64,000 nucleotides of DNA from Nostoc sp. S4 (GCA_029379225.1 JAQYWR010000006.1:62001-126000); one strand, 5' to 3'. Counted from the stretch's first letter, positions 19,599-28,569 are shown. The notes: generated by a model from the letters alone, not told the origin. A program made the numbers and translations.

Positions 19599-20612
19599 AT
19601 GCGTTATCAATTTAAATTTCGTCCTTATCGGCGAAGATTTGTACGAACGCTTACCACTAATCATGGTAAATGGGATATTCGCGACGGCATTATCCTCCGT
19701 CTCACCGATGAATCAGGTAAAGTCGGCTGGGGAGAAATCGCCCCTATTAGCTGGTTTGGTTCCGAAACCATAGAACAAGCTTTAGATTTTTGTCGCCACC
19801 TCCCAGCAGAAATCGCAGATGAAATGATTTTCTCCATCCCAGATAAGTTACCTGCTTGTCAATTTGGCTTTGAGTCAGCGTGGGAGATGGTCAAAGACGA
19901 CGCGGAGAATGAAATTCATAAATTCCCCGCGTCCCAGTGTCCCCGCGTCCCCGTGTCCTCTTTCCTGTCATATAGCGCCTTACTACCTGCTGCGGAAGCG
20001 GCTTTAAATCAATGGGAAAGTTTATGGCAGCAGGGATATCGCACATTTAAATGGAAAATTGGTGTAGATGCGATCGCTAACGAACTTCATATTTTTGAGT
20101 TATTGACACACACATTACCAGCTTCAAGCAAACTCCGATTAGATGCCAACGGTGGACTCAGCTATGAAGAAGCTAACTTATGGCTATGGACTTGTGACAA
20201 TCTCCAGGTAAATCCAGAAATAGCCACAGAAATTGAATTTATCGAACAACCATTACCCGTTGAACAATTTGAGGGAATGTTGGAATTGAGTATGTTTTAT
20301 GGAACAGCGATGGCTTTAGATGAATCTGTCGCCACACTAGGACAACTGATTGCTTGTTATCAACAAGGTTGGCGAGGAATTTTTGTAATTAAACCTGGGA
20401 TAATTGGATCGCCATCTCGTTTGAGAAAGTTTTGCCAACAGCATAATATTGATACTGTATTTTCATCAGTTTTTGAAACTGCCATTGGTAGACAAACAGC
20501 ACTCCAGCTAGCAGCTAAATTATCCCAAAACAACAGAGCAGTAGGTTTTGGCATTGACCATTTTTTTGAACAAGAAGATACCTGGCTTCAAAGTCTATGG
20601 AACAACCTTTAG
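19599..20612 (+). CDS. menC: o-Succinylbenzoate synthase
   Basis: About 337 residues, enolase superfamily. The catalytic Lys pair is in RTFKWKIGV; metal ligands lie in LRLDANGG, IEFIEQPL and MALDES; a second Lys is in IFVIKPG. It dehydrates SHCHC to OSB. The ATG at 19599 is preferred over the TTG one codon upstream. Around 19915-19965 the frame runs through a CCGCGTCCC-type repeat (FPASQCPRVPVSSF) that looks like tolerated STRR DNA in a linker between the capping and barrel domains. The 3' end overlaps menE by 16 bp. Confidence 0.93.
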   Translation: MRYQFKFRPYRRRFVRTLTTNHGKWDIRDGIILRLTDESGKVGWGEIAPISWFGSETIEQALDFCRHLPAEIADEMIFSIPDKLPACQFGFESAWEMVKDDAENEIHKFPASQCPRVPVSSFLSYSALLPAAEAALNQWESLWQQGYRTFKWKIGVDAIANELHIFELLTHTLPASSKLRLDANGGLSYEEANLWLWTCDNLQVNPEIATEIEFIEQPLPVEQFEGMLELSMFYGTAMALDESVATLGQLIACYQQGWRGIFVIKPGIIGSPSRLRKFCQQHNIDTVFSSVFETAIGRQTALQLAAKLSQNNRAVGFGIDHFFEQEDTWLQSLWNNL

Positions 20613-22087
20613 ATTATCTTAATAACCTGACAGAAAATGATTGGTTGATGGGTTACGATAGCCGTCAGTTTAACCAAATAGCTCAACAATTATATTTAGA
20701 ACTAACAAATTTATCAGTGTGGGAAACACCACCAAAAATTATCTTAGCTGAACGCGAACCAGTAAAGTTTTTAGCAAGTTTTCTTGCTGCTTGTGCAGCT
20801 AATTGTCCAGTTTTTCTTTGTAACCCTGACTGGGGAACACAAGAATGGCAACAAGTCATTGATTTAGTACAGCCAGATATTATTTTGGGAATGGAAAATA
20901 AAGCATGGGACGTAGGGCATGGGGCAAACAGCGAGTGTGGGAGGTGTGGGAGGATGGGGAAGAAATCTAGCCCCCGTCTCTCCCCACACTCCCCACACTT
21001 CCCTCTCTCTTCATCTCCCCATCTCCCCATCTCCCCACTCCCCACTCCCCACTCCCCACTAATCATGATTCCCAGTGGTGGTTCATCAGGACAAATTAAA
21101 TTTGCTATCCACACTTGGGAAACTCTCATAGCATCTGTACAAGGATTTACAAAATACTTTCAATTAAACCAAGTCAATTCGTTTTGTGTATTACCGCTAT
21201 ATCACGTCAGTGGGTTAATGCAATTTCTGCGCTCTTTCACCAGCGCAGGTAAACTCGTTATTCAACCATTCAAAGCTTTAGAATCTAGTCAAATATTGAA
21301 TATTCAACCCTCAGAATTTTTCATATCTTTAGTGCCAACTCAATTACAAAGACTTCTACAAAATCCTGAATTAACACAATGGCTAACTCAATTTCATACA
21401 GTACTTTTGGGAGGTGCACCTGCATGGAGCGAACTATTAGAAAAAGCGATATTTTATCGTATCCGATTAGCACCAACCTATGGCATGACAGAAACCGCCT
21501 CTCAAATAGCTACCCTCAAACCAGATGATTTTCTAAATGGTAAAACTAGTAGCGGTCAGATTCTTCCCCATGCCCAGGTAACTATTCATAATCAGCAAGG
21601 TGAAATTTTAAATTCCAATCAAATAGGAAATATCACCATTCAAGCTCAATCTCTAGCGCTTGGTTACTATCCGATAACTAAAGAAAGTCAGAATAATTTG
21701 CAAGTAGATGATTTAGGCTTTTTAGATGACCAAGGTTATTTAAATATTGTCGGTCGAAACAGCGATAAAATTATTACAGGTGGAGAAAATGTTTACCCAG
21801 TAGAAATTGAATCAGCCATCCGAGCAACTCAAATGGTTACCGATGTTTGTGTGATTGGTATTCCAGACCAATACTGGGGACAAGCCTTAACAGCAATTTA
21901 TATTCCCCAAAAATCAAATACTTCTGCTTTAAAAATCCAAACTCTACTCAAAGACAAACTTAGCAAATTTAAAATCCCTAAATATTGGATTCCCCAATCA
22001 AACCTACCCCGTAACTCTCAAGGTAAAATCAACCGCCAACAGCTACAACAAATAGCCATTGAATTCTTACAAAGTACCCTCAAATAA
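20597..22087 (+). CDS. menE: o-Succinylbenzoate-CoA ligase
   Basis: 496 residues, ANL adenylate-forming family. The phosphate loop is [13 protein letters not shown], the adenine motif [12 protein letters not shown], the hinge region [20 protein letters not shown], and the late Lys is in GKINRQQ. It makes OSB-CoA for MenB (not in the window). Residues about 107-153 are a low-complexity insert encoded by an STRR block directly before the phosphate loop. The start overlaps menC, so the two are probably translated together. Its stop overlaps the convergent thioesterase gene by 8 bp. Confidence 0.93.
   Translation: MEQPLDYLNNLTENDWLMGYDSRQFNQIAQQLYLELTNLSVWETPPKIILAEREPVKFLASFLAACAANCPVFLCNPDWGTQEWQQVIDLVQPDIILGMENKAWDVGHGANSECGRCGRMGKKSSPRLSPHSPHFPLSSSPHLPISPLPTPHSPLIMIPSGGSSGQIKFAIHTWETLIASVQGFTKYFQLNQVNSFCVLPLYHVSGLMQFLRSFTSAGKLVIQPFKALESSQILNIQPSEFFISLVPTQLQRLLQNPELTQWLTQFHTVLLGGAPAWSELLEKAIFYRIRLAPTYGMTETASQIATLKPDDFLNGKTSSGQILPHAQVTIHNQQGEILNSNQIGNITIQAQSLALGYYPITKESQNNLQVDDLGFLDDQGYLNIVGRNSDKIITGGENVYPVEIESAIRATQMVTDVCVIGIPDQYWGQALTAIYIPQKSNTSALKIQTLLKDKLSKFKIPKYWIPQSNLPRNSQGKINRQQLQQIAIEFLQSTLK
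20915..21062. repeat. STRR block inside menE, in frame
   Basis: GTGTGGGAGGTGTGGGAGG-type units, then C-rich CCCCACTCCCCACT heptamers, about 148 bp with no stop in the menE frame. It resembles the intergenic block at 15372-15540 in composition and order (G-rich half, spacer, C-rich half). Confidence 0.85.
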
Positions 22088-22526
22088 CCTCTCTCGACCT
22101 TCTTCTTTCTGCGTTTTCTGCACCTCTGCGGTTTGTTTCCAACCACTGAATTATCTCATCAGGTAATTCCTGCTTAACTCTACTACTCACATCAATACAA
22201 ACATGTCGAGTAATAGCCTTAGCAACTACCACCTCACCCACAGTAATTTCATAAGTAATTTCAAACTTATCAACACTTAGTTTTTGGGGAATTAAACTAA
22301 TCAACAGCCTGTCCCCCACAAACATAGGACGTAAAAAATCCACACTAGCATGAACAATCGGGAAAGCCACAGATGGATTATTAAAAAAATCTTTGAGATT
22401 AATACTCGATACTTCTAGAGATTCTTCATAAGTTTCATGGCAAATACCCAAAACATTAGCAAAATAAACAACTCCAGCAGCATCAGTATCTTGAAAGCGA
22501 ACCGTGCGGTTATAAGTAAAAGACAT
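22080..22526 (-). CDS. menI: 1,4-dihydroxy-2-naphthoyl-CoA thioesterase (hotdog fold)
   Basis: About 148 residues from the ATG at 22526 (an upstream in-frame ATG at 22547 is less likely). The hotdog 4-HBT-type motif is [17 protein letters not shown], with catalytic Asp, followed by the HETYEESLE helix. It hydrolyses DHNA-CoA before MenA prenylation, so it fits this cluster. The C-terminus after WLETN is a basic [11 protein letters not shown] tail encoded by a CTCTGCG-type repeat also seen near 47.7 kb. This tail is probably a repeat-derived extension, and it reaches into the end of menE. Confidence 0.88.
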   Translation of the reverse strand: MSFTYNRTVRFQDTDAAGVVYFANVLGICHETYEESLEVSSINLKDFFNNPSVAFPIVHASVDFLRPMFVGDRLLISLIPQKLSVDKFEITYEITVGEVVVAKAITRHVCIDVSSRVKQELPDEIIQWLETNRRGAENAERRRSREVI

Positions 22527-22607
22527 TTTTGATAATTTGATATTCAAAAAGAAAAAAACTAGGTAATGAGCCTGTTAGTTTGGCGATCGCTTCTATATTA
22601 ACCGCAA

Positions 22608-23050
22608 CTATGGAACCTGAAAATCATTAAACAGACACAAATTATAAGACGAAGTACTTAAAGCTTTCACCAGCTTACCATCGAGAGTTAGCAAAGTAGC
22701 ACCTACCTGCTGTGAAAGCGCAACATAAGAGCCATCATAGGCAGAGATTTTTTAAGTCAAGGAATACTAACTGCATCCACCATTAAATCAGCCGTAGAGA
22801 CGACACGCAAAGGGAAGCTTTTAAGAGTTGCTAAATCTGTCTGTACTTCAGCAGCAGTGTACATCCTTGCACGGACGTACTTCAATAAAACGTTAGTACA
22901 CTTGATGTAAAAAAGGTCTGGTACATAAATTTCAGTCTGTGGATTGGCAAGATGACCCAAAAGTTGATTAACTTTAGCGGTTAGTGGGTCAGCAATAAAA
23001 TACTTGATGCACACACTAGTATCAATAACGCATCTGAGAGGATTGCTCAT
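22608..23050 (-). pseudogene. VapC-type PIN-domain toxin, frame-broken
   Basis: The first 97 codons (ATG 23050 to TGA 22757) give the PIN start CVIDTSVCIKYF, with the first acidic residue, and a VPDLFYIKCTNVLLKY segment. The expected second half is present but in another frame: SAYDGSYVALSQQ, then LLTLDGKLVKAL, ending at TAG 22608-22610. Removing one C from a CC pair and one A from an A6 run near 22745-22765 would restore an uninterrupted frame of about 146 codons. The gene overlaps its antitoxin by 4 bp. As read, the toxin lacks the C-terminal acidic residues and should be inactive. Confidence 0.8.
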
Positions 23051-23316
23051 CTATGGCGATCTTCTCGAATTAGTTCAGTACTATCAGGTAATCCAAAGTC
23101 TGCTGGATTCAAGCGACGGCGACGCTGACTAATTTCCTCTAGAAGTTTTGGGACATTTTTTCGCCTTTCCTCTTCCGTTGGCTGCATTTTTGCCTGCAAA
23201 GCATTCTGCAAAATTGTAATAACTTGAGCATCAATTGAATTATTTTCAGCTTCAGCTAATTCTTGCAGCTGTGCGTATAATTTATCAGGTATATTTAGCG
23301 TATGAAGGGTAGCCAT
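23047..23316 (-). CDS. VapB-like antitoxin (RHH/Arc-type)
   Basis: About 89 residues from the ATG at 23316, which has a GGGAGG ribosome site; an upstream in-frame start at 23331 is less likely. The N-terminus ATLHTLNIPDKLYAQLQELA is a ribbon-helix-helix DNA-binding segment. The C-terminus is charged (EEERRKNVP, then RRRRLNPADFG), as in toxin-wrapping tails. The stop overlaps the vapC start as ATGA. With its toxin frame broken it is probably an orphan antitoxin that may still repress its own promoter. Confidence 0.8.
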   Translation of the reverse strand: MATLHTLNIPDKLYAQLQELAEAENNSIDAQVITILQNALQAKMQPTEEERRKNVPKLLEEISQRRRRLNPADFGLPDSTELIREDRHR

Positions 23317-23384
23317 TGATTGACCTCCCAAAAGAATTTATTGCTAATCGTAGCACGATGCAAGCAGGGAGGGACTTTAGATGA

Positions 23385-23425
23385 ACTGTTGACTGTTAAC
23401 CGTCAACAGTCAACAGTCAACAATC
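23385..23425. repeat. TCAACAG heptamer tandem repeat
   Basis: Several TCAACAG units with a partly complementary GACTGTTAAC segment to the left, between vapB and the Rho-N-like gene. STRR-type noncoding repeat; it could act as a hairpin downstream of the minus-strand gene at 23428. Confidence 0.7.
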
Positions 23426-23427
23426 AT

Positions 23428-23808
23428 CTATCTATTGAGTGTTTCAATTGCTTCTTGAATCAATTGCTTAGTCTTGTGAAGATTTAGCAGCCTAGTTTGG
23501 TCGTAGCGTTCAGGTACAGGAAGTAACTTACCTTCTAGCGTTGCCCGAATCAACGCAGCTTGTTCATCAGTAGGTTCTCCCATTTCATAAAGCATTGTGC
23601 CAAGCGCTTCAGTACTTCTCCAACTAGGATTCCTTAAACCTGTTTTGTGGTCTTGGAACTGCCTAATAGCTTGCACAGCAAAAGCCAATAACGGAGTAAT
23701 CCAGTTTGTTTTATACCCTGGATTCCCTACTGGCTTGACTCCGTACCGTGCAGCTAAATCTTTCAATTCTTTAAGGGTTTTGCTTTCAAGTTCAGAACGT
23801 GTAAACAT
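23428..23808 (-). CDS. Small protein with Rho-N/SAP-like N-terminus
   Basis: 126 residues. Residues 5-30 (SELESKTLKELKDLAARYGV) match the helix-turn-helix shape of Rho-N/SAP nucleic-acid-binding domains. The remainder is helical with no catalytic motif. The family is unknown to me beyond that domain. It is divergent from a ribbon-helix-helix gene across 120 bp in an accessory patch. It may be a nucleic-acid-binding accessory protein; confidence in function is low. Confidence 0.65.
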   Translation of the reverse strand: MFTRSELESKTLKELKDLAARYGVKPVGNPGYKTNWITPLLAFAVQAIRQFQDHKTGLRNPSWRSTEALGTMLYEMGEPTDEQAALIRATLEGKLLPVPERYDQTRLLNLHKTKQLIQEAIETLNR

Positions 23809-23928
23809 AGAAATGCCTAATTTTGTAATTGGGTTTGGCAGCTATCCCAACTTGCGAGGCTCGGCTAGCTGTCAATTAAATTATCGCACGAAGTCTTGCG
23901 ATAATATCAATACATAAAAAATATTTTT

Positions 23929-24138
23929 ATGCCTAATTACGAAGAAAAACCTTATTTAAAAAAGCATCAATTTACCACTAATAGGGAAGAACCATTGACC
24001 GCAAAAATAACTCTCAGACTTCCCCCATCGATGCTAGAAAAATTAAAAGGTCTAGATAACTACCCGGAATTTATCAGGCAAGCAATTTCGGATGCGCTAA
24101 GTAAGCTAGAAAATTCAAAAGACGGTACAGAAGATTGA
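23929..24138 (+). CDS. Ribbon-helix-helix (CopG-like) small protein
   Basis: 69 residues. AKITLRLPPSMLEKLKGLDN, then YPEFIRQAISDAL, gives the strand-helix-helix pattern of RHH regulators. The C-terminus is short and acidic (KDGTED). No toxin gene follows on the plus strand, so it may be a solitary regulator. It is divergent from the Rho-N-like gene, which it could co-regulate; that is inference. Confidence 0.7.
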   Translation: MPNYEEKPYLKKHQFTTNREEPLTAKITLRLPPSMLEKLKGLDNYPEFIRQAISDALSKLENSKDGTED

Positions 24139-24320
24139 TAGTAATTGAGAATTCGTACAAAACTTGTTGACTTTAGCCAAAGTTTTTAGTTTTGCATATC
24201 AATCATTATGTAAATGTAATTAAAGGGTAGCGATCGCTTGACTCACCAGCAGCATTTATGGCAAGAGTAGAGAGGGGCGATCGCTTTTTGTTTTTGGGTG
24301 CGATCGCTTTATTATCTCTA

Positions 24321-24533
24321 CTACCTCTTTTGTGATTTTTCAGGTAAATATTTTAGTGATGTTTTTCGTAAAACCCAATTAAGATAAAGTACAAGAATCT
24401 GCATTTTCAGAAAGTTGTTAGCACTTTTAATATTGGTATCAGTCAGTAGCCATTTACAAAACTTTTCCAGTAGTATTCCAACAACAACTTCAACAGACTT
24501 ATTTACAACCAGAGGGATTAGTGTTTCTAACAT
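24321..24533 (-). CDS. Small hypothetical protein divergent from the NACHT gene
   Basis: 70 residues from an ATG with a GAGGA ribosome site 8 nt upstream. Hydrophobic or helical start (LIPLVVNKSVEVVVGILLEK), then a short basic tail. No family recognised. It may be a remnant of a longer gene, since such N-termini occur on cyanobacterial STAND-associated proteins; this is only an impression. It shares the 160-bp divergent region that carries the 10-bp-spaced repeats. Confidence 0.4.
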   Translation of the reverse strand: MLETLIPLVVNKSVEVVVGILLEKFCKWLLTDTNIKSANNFLKMQILVLYLNWVLRKTSLKYLPEKSQKR

Positions 24534-24595
24534 TGCTGTGTCCTCAGTAACTTGGCTGAGTTCAATGTCGCAATTTTATTTTGTAGTTATTTATC

Positions 24596-24631
24596 TGACT
24601 TGTCTTGACTTAGCCTGACTTACACTGAGTT
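24596..24631 (+). promoter_or_regulatory. Four TGACTT/TGAGTT direct repeats at exact 10-bp spacing
   Basis: Copies begin at 24596, 24606, 24616 (TGACTT) and 24626 (TGAGTT). A further TGACTT lies at 24665 and a TGAGTT at 24557. Spacing of one helical turn places all copies on one DNA face, as expected for cooperative activator or repressor binding. The array lies 60-100 bp upstream of the NACHT start. Confidence 0.6.
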
Positions 24632-24693
24632 AAGTCTACATTTTCATAAAAACTTTGGCTACACTGACTTATAAGTAATTGTGGGAACCGTCA

Positions 24694-27000
24694 ATGTCTA
24701 TACCAGAGGACTTTCTTAAGCAACTGGAGCAATACAGCGAATTGTCGCACAGAGAGAAAGAAGTCTTTCTGGAAATATTCGGTCGTAGTAAGAATCGAGT
24801 CCAGGTAACTCAAGAATTAAACATTTCTGAAAGTAACCTCAGCACTTGCCTTACAGGTATTTACAAAAAATTTTGTATCACTGGTAATGGCCCTGTTAAA
24901 GAAAACCGCTTACGAGAGTATCTGAGTAAAAGATATTCACAGCAAAAACCTTCTGGTCATTTAACTACAGATGACGTAGACAATTCAATTGATACCTTAG
25001 TGCAAGAAATCCGCAAACAAGTCAAACCCTACATCAAAGAAAAGTGTGGAACCATGCGGGTATTAGATATGCCTAAGCCAATTGAGTTAACAGGAAAACA
25101 AGGTATTTACACAAATGTCAATATTCTGGAGGAAATAACAGGACGAAGACGACTAAGAGTCGCGGAACTAATGCAAAGCTGTGACCATGATAACTTTGAG
25201 CGACTTGGACTTAGCGGAGTAAAACAGAAACGAGTCTCAGGATTAGAGGTTGTACAGCATTATAATAAGCTGATGGTTTTAGGTAAACCAGGAGGAGGAA
25301 AAACCACTTTTTTAAAATATCTAGCAATGCAGTGTATTGAAGAGAAATTCCAAGCAAATAGAATTCCCTTGTTTATCACATTAAAAGATTTTGCAGAAGC
25401 AGTTAAACAACCAGATATTTTGAAATTTATTGTTGAACAATTATCAAGCTGTGGTGTAATTTATGCCAGCTTAACAGTAGAGAAAATGTTGAAACAGGGT
25501 AAGGCATTGGTATTGCTGGATGGGTTAGATGAAGTACGAGAGGAAGACACCAACCGTGTTTTACGACAAATTCGGGAATTGTCTGACCTGTTTCATACCA
25601 ATCAGTTTGTAATTACCTGTCGTATTGCTGCGAAAGAATACACATTTGAAAGTTTCACAGAAGTGGAAATGGCAGATTTTGACGAAAAACAAATAGCCAT
25701 TTTTGCTCAAAACTGGTTCCAGTTAACTGACCCAGTAAAAAGTCAAAGATTCTTTCAAAAATTGAAGGAAAACAAACCAATTCAAGAACTAGCAAGTAGC
25801 CCTTTACTATTGACATTATTGTGTTTAGTGTTTGGAGATAGTGGAGATTTCCCAGCAAACCGTTCTGAACTTTATAAAGAAGGATTAGATGTATTGCTAA
25901 AAAAATGGGATGCCAAACGCAACATTGAACGAGAGCAGGTCTATAAAAATCTGTCTTTGCAGCGTAAGGAAGACTTATTGAGTCAAATTGCCTTAACTAC
26001 CTTTGAGCAGAAAGACTATTTTTTTAAGCAAAAAACAACTGAAGTATACATTGCTGATTTTATCCGTAACTTACGTGATGCGGACACAGATCCAGAAGTG
26101 TTGAAACTCGATAGTGAAGCTGTTTTAAAGTCTATTGAAGCACAGCATGGGCTATTAATAGAACGGGCAAAAGGTATCTATTCCTTTTCTCACTTAACGT
26201 TTCATGAGTATTTTGCCGCAAGAGAAATAGTAGTTAACTCTGCTTGGGAAAGTTTGGTAGAGCGTATTACAGAGATACGTTGGCGGGAAGTTTTTTTACT
26301 CGCAGCAGGAATGATGAGGAAGGCGAATAATTTGGTATGGATGATGAAGATAAAAGTTGATGAATTATTGGCACAAGACGATAAGTTACAGCGATTTATG
26401 AGATGGGTAGATGAGAAGGGAAATTCGGTTGAAACTAGTTATAAACCAGCAGCAGTTCGAGCTTCATACTTTGTATTTACAGATGGAATTATGTATGAAT
26501 ATACTGTGTCACGCAACGATAAAAAATTTAGATACTTATCTAGTTTAGCTATAAAAATAGATATAAGTATCATTCAAAAGGATCAAGTTAATGAAATCGT
26601 TATTGATGGAATAATATCCATTTTACTTAGCGGTTTGTTAGATGTTGATTTCTATCATGAAACTCTCTGTTTTCTTATAGAAAATATATCAAAATCAGAG
26701 CTTCAGCAACAGATTAGAGAGATTCAAAACGAACTACCTAGTTTGAGGCAAGATAAAGAAGTTCTTTCAGAGTGGGTGGTTACCGATAGATATTTATTTG
26801 TTGAAAAACTTCGTTCTATAATGATAAAACATCGAAATCTTGGGCATGACTGGCAATTCAGCAAGGTACAACATAAACTGTTAAAACAGTATTATGATGC
26901 AAATAAGCTCCTAGTTGATTGCTTAAATAGTGATTGTTATATTAGCCGAGAAGTCAGGCAGGAAATTGAAGATGCCTTATTTTTACCAATTAAAAGTTAA
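24694..27000 (+). CDS. NACHT-family STAND NTPase with N-terminal HTH
   Basis: About 768 residues from the ATG at 24694, chosen over the TTG at 24679. Residues about 10-65 are a LuxR/sigma-4-like HTH (LSHREKEVFLEIFG, then LNISESNLSTCLTGIYKKF). The NACHT core has Walker A GKPGGGKTTFLKYLA (about 197), Walker B ALVLLDGLDEVRE (about 272), then SSPLLLTLLCLVF and the helical FSHLTFHEYFAA segment. The last 270 residues show no WD, TPR or LRR repeats. Many bacterial NACHT proteins are antiphage sensors. No known effector domain is fused, so function is inferred only from family and setting. Confidence 0.85.
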   Translation: MSIPEDFLKQLEQYSELSHREKEVFLEIFGRSKNRVQVTQELNISESNLSTCLTGIYKKFCITGNGPVKENRLREYLSKRYSQQKPSGHLTTDDVDNSIDTLVQEIRKQVKPYIKEKCGTMRVLDMPKPIELTGKQGIYTNVNILEEITGRRRLRVAELMQSCDHDNFERLGLSGVKQKRVSGLEVVQHYNKLMVLGKPGGGKTTFLKYLAMQCIEEKFQANRIPLFITLKDFAEAVKQPDILKFIVEQLSSCGVIYASLTVEKMLKQGKALVLLDGLDEVREEDTNRVLRQIRELSDLFHTNQFVITCRIAAKEYTFESFTEVEMADFDEKQIAIFAQNWFQLTDPVKSQRFFQKLKENKPIQELASSPLLLTLLCLVFGDSGDFPANRSELYKEGLDVLLKKWDAKRNIEREQVYKNLSLQRKEDLLSQIALTTFEQKDYFFKQKTTEVYIADFIRNLRDADTDPEVLKLDSEAVLKSIEAQHGLLIERAKGIYSFSHLTFHEYFAAREIVVNSAWESLVERITEIRWREVFLLAAGMMRKANNLVWMMKIKVDELLAQDDKLQRFMRWVDEKGNSVETSYKPAAVRASYFVFTDGIMYEYTVSRNDKKFRYLSSLAIKIDISIIQKDQVNEIVIDGIISILLSGLLDVDFYHETLCFLIENISKSELQQQIREIQNELPSLRQDKEVLSEWVVTDRYLFVEKLRSIMIKHRNLGHDWQFSKVQHKLLKQYYDANKLLVDCLNSDCYISREVRQEIEDALFLPIKS

Positions 27001-27082
27001 GAATTTAGTAAAAGCTGAGACAATACGAAACAAAAAGGATAAAAACGGTATAGTAATTTGTTTTAATTTTGAATCTTGACTA

Positions 27083-27436
27083 ATGAAAAAAGATATTTGC
27101 GATCGCACTTTTACTTTTTCCGTTTGTATAGTCAAATTATACTAGTTTTTAGATGATAATCCAGAAGTATCACCAACCCTTGCTCAACAGTTGTTAAAAT
27201 CAAGAACATCGATTGGAGTTAATGTAGAAGAAGCACAAGCAGTTCAAAGCAAAGCAGATTTTATCAGTAAATTCATGATTGCACTGAAAGAATCTTGTGA
27301 AACTTGGTATTGGTTAAGATTACTGGTTGCTTCCGAAATAGTACCTCAAGAAAAAATTGCTCAACTTCAAATCGAAGTAGAAGAACTAACAAAAATTATT
27401 GATGTCATCATGGTCTCCACCAAAAGCATCACATAA
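27083..27436 (+). pseudogene. Four-helix-bundle protein (23S rRNA IVP family), one in-frame amber
   Basis: A single reading frame from the ATG at 27083 to the TAA at 27434 encodes a 117-residue protein of the family long associated with 23S intervening sequences. The N-terminal part FTFSVCIVKLY is followed by TAG at 27143-27145, then FLDDNPEVSPTLAQQLLKS, SIGVNVEEAQAVQSKADF, and a helix with the typical KESCETWYWLRLL. The stop stands where the family has Gln, so CAG to TAG is the simplest change. Translation from 27191 would give only the distal helices. Confidence 0.8.
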
Positions 27437-27481
27437 ATCTGATTCTCCGCAATTTTTAATTTTTAATTTTTAATTCCTCAA

Positions 27482-27566
27482 CGGAGAAGGGGAGATTCGA
27501 ACTCCCGGAACCTTTCGGTTCATCCGATTTCAAGTCGGACGCAATCGACCACTCTGCCACCTCTCC
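27482..27566 (-). tRNA. tRNA-Ser (UGA)
   Basis: On the minus strand a class II tRNA starts GGAGAGG and ends CTTCTCC plus discriminator G. The anticodon loop CTTGAAA gives anticodon TGA. A long variable arm (CCGAAAGG hairpin) is present, as in serine tRNAs. CCA is not encoded. It lies between the four-helix-bundle pseudogene and the phosphoesterase. Confidence 0.95.
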
Positions 27567-27642
27567 AATAAACTGTCGAGCTAATGGCTACCCGCATTTG
27601 TCGGTTAGCACCAAAGCTGACAGATCATACTATATCTTATCA

Positions 27643-28569
27643 CTAGGCAGGTTGCACTACTGAAGGCGATCGCTGGTACAAAATTTCCTCTGAAGCCACT
27701 TGGAAATCACTGCCTACCCAAACTAAGGAAGCTTGTGTCACTACACCCGCCTCTAAAGAAACTAAGGAAAAATTACGCAACTTCTGTCCGTCATTCTCCA
27801 CAATCCTGGGCACAGTGGCTGCATTTAAGTAAATAATCCCTTCTGGACTTTTAAAGATGGGCTTTCGCAGCACTTTGGTGTGCCTTAAAGCATGGTGCAT
27901 ATGACCGAATGTCACCAGTGGAATATTTTTACCAGCTGCGATCGTTCGAGAAATCGCCTCGCCAAAATCTGGGTCGCCAAAGTCGCCGCCAATTGGGTGC
28001 CAATCTTTGCCACAAGGGTCTTCTGGCCGATCGCCTAATCCACTAGGCCCATTATGACCCAGAAAAATAATCGTCTGGTAAGCGGCGCTTTTTACCGCTT
28101 TGACGATGCGATCGGCAGATTCTTCCAAATCTGTGACACCATAACGTTCTTTACAGATTTCCGCAAACTTCCATTCCGGGCCACCCCAAGTAAAGGGACG
28201 ACCCCCCACTACAGTTAATTCCCAAGCCGGAAAATCCAATTTGCCGTAACCAACATGGGCAGGTCCTAATAAATCCAGTTGTTCCTGTACCCAATCTTGC
28301 TGGGAGCGATCGTAGGGACACTTTTTACGTCCCCATTCGGTGGCACTATACCAAGCATCGTGGTTGCCCATTACTGCTGCTTTGGGAATATCAACAGAAG
28401 CGATCGCTTTTACCACTTCCACAGACTCGTTGCCAAAATCGCCAACAAACAGCACTAAATCAACACCTAAATGCTTAAGTGCAATGCCATCTTCTACTTC
28501 CCATTGGTCGTGAACATCTCCAACTACAGCAATTTTGAGGGTTATCGAATGAGTTTTCTGACTGGTCAT
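27643..28569 (-). CDS. Calcineurin-like metallophosphoesterase (TIGR04168-type)
   Basis: About 308 residues from the ATG at 28569; the longer frame from 28698 adds a non-conserved segment overlapping the nadA promoter. Motifs of the dinuclear metal site are complete: GDVHDQW, FVGDFGNE, MGNHDAW, FLGHNGPSG and TFGHMHH. The cyanobacterial and plant family has no settled substrate. It is divergent from nadA. Confidence 0.88.
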   Translation of the reverse strand: MTSQKTHSITLKIAVVGDVHDQWEVEDGIALKHLGVDLVLFVGDFGNESVEVVKAIASVDIPKAAVMGNHDAWYSATEWGRKKCPYDRSQQDWVQEQLDLLGPAHVGYGKLDFPAWELTVVGGRPFTWGGPEWKFAEICKERYGVTDLEESADRIVKAVKSAAYQTIIFLGHNGPSGLGDRPEDPCGKDWHPIGGDFGDPDFGEAISRTIAAGKNIPLVTFGHMHHALRHTKVLRKPIFKSPEGIIYLNAATVPRIVENDGQKLRNFSLVSLEAGVVTQASLVWVGSDFQVASEEILYQRSPSVVQPA

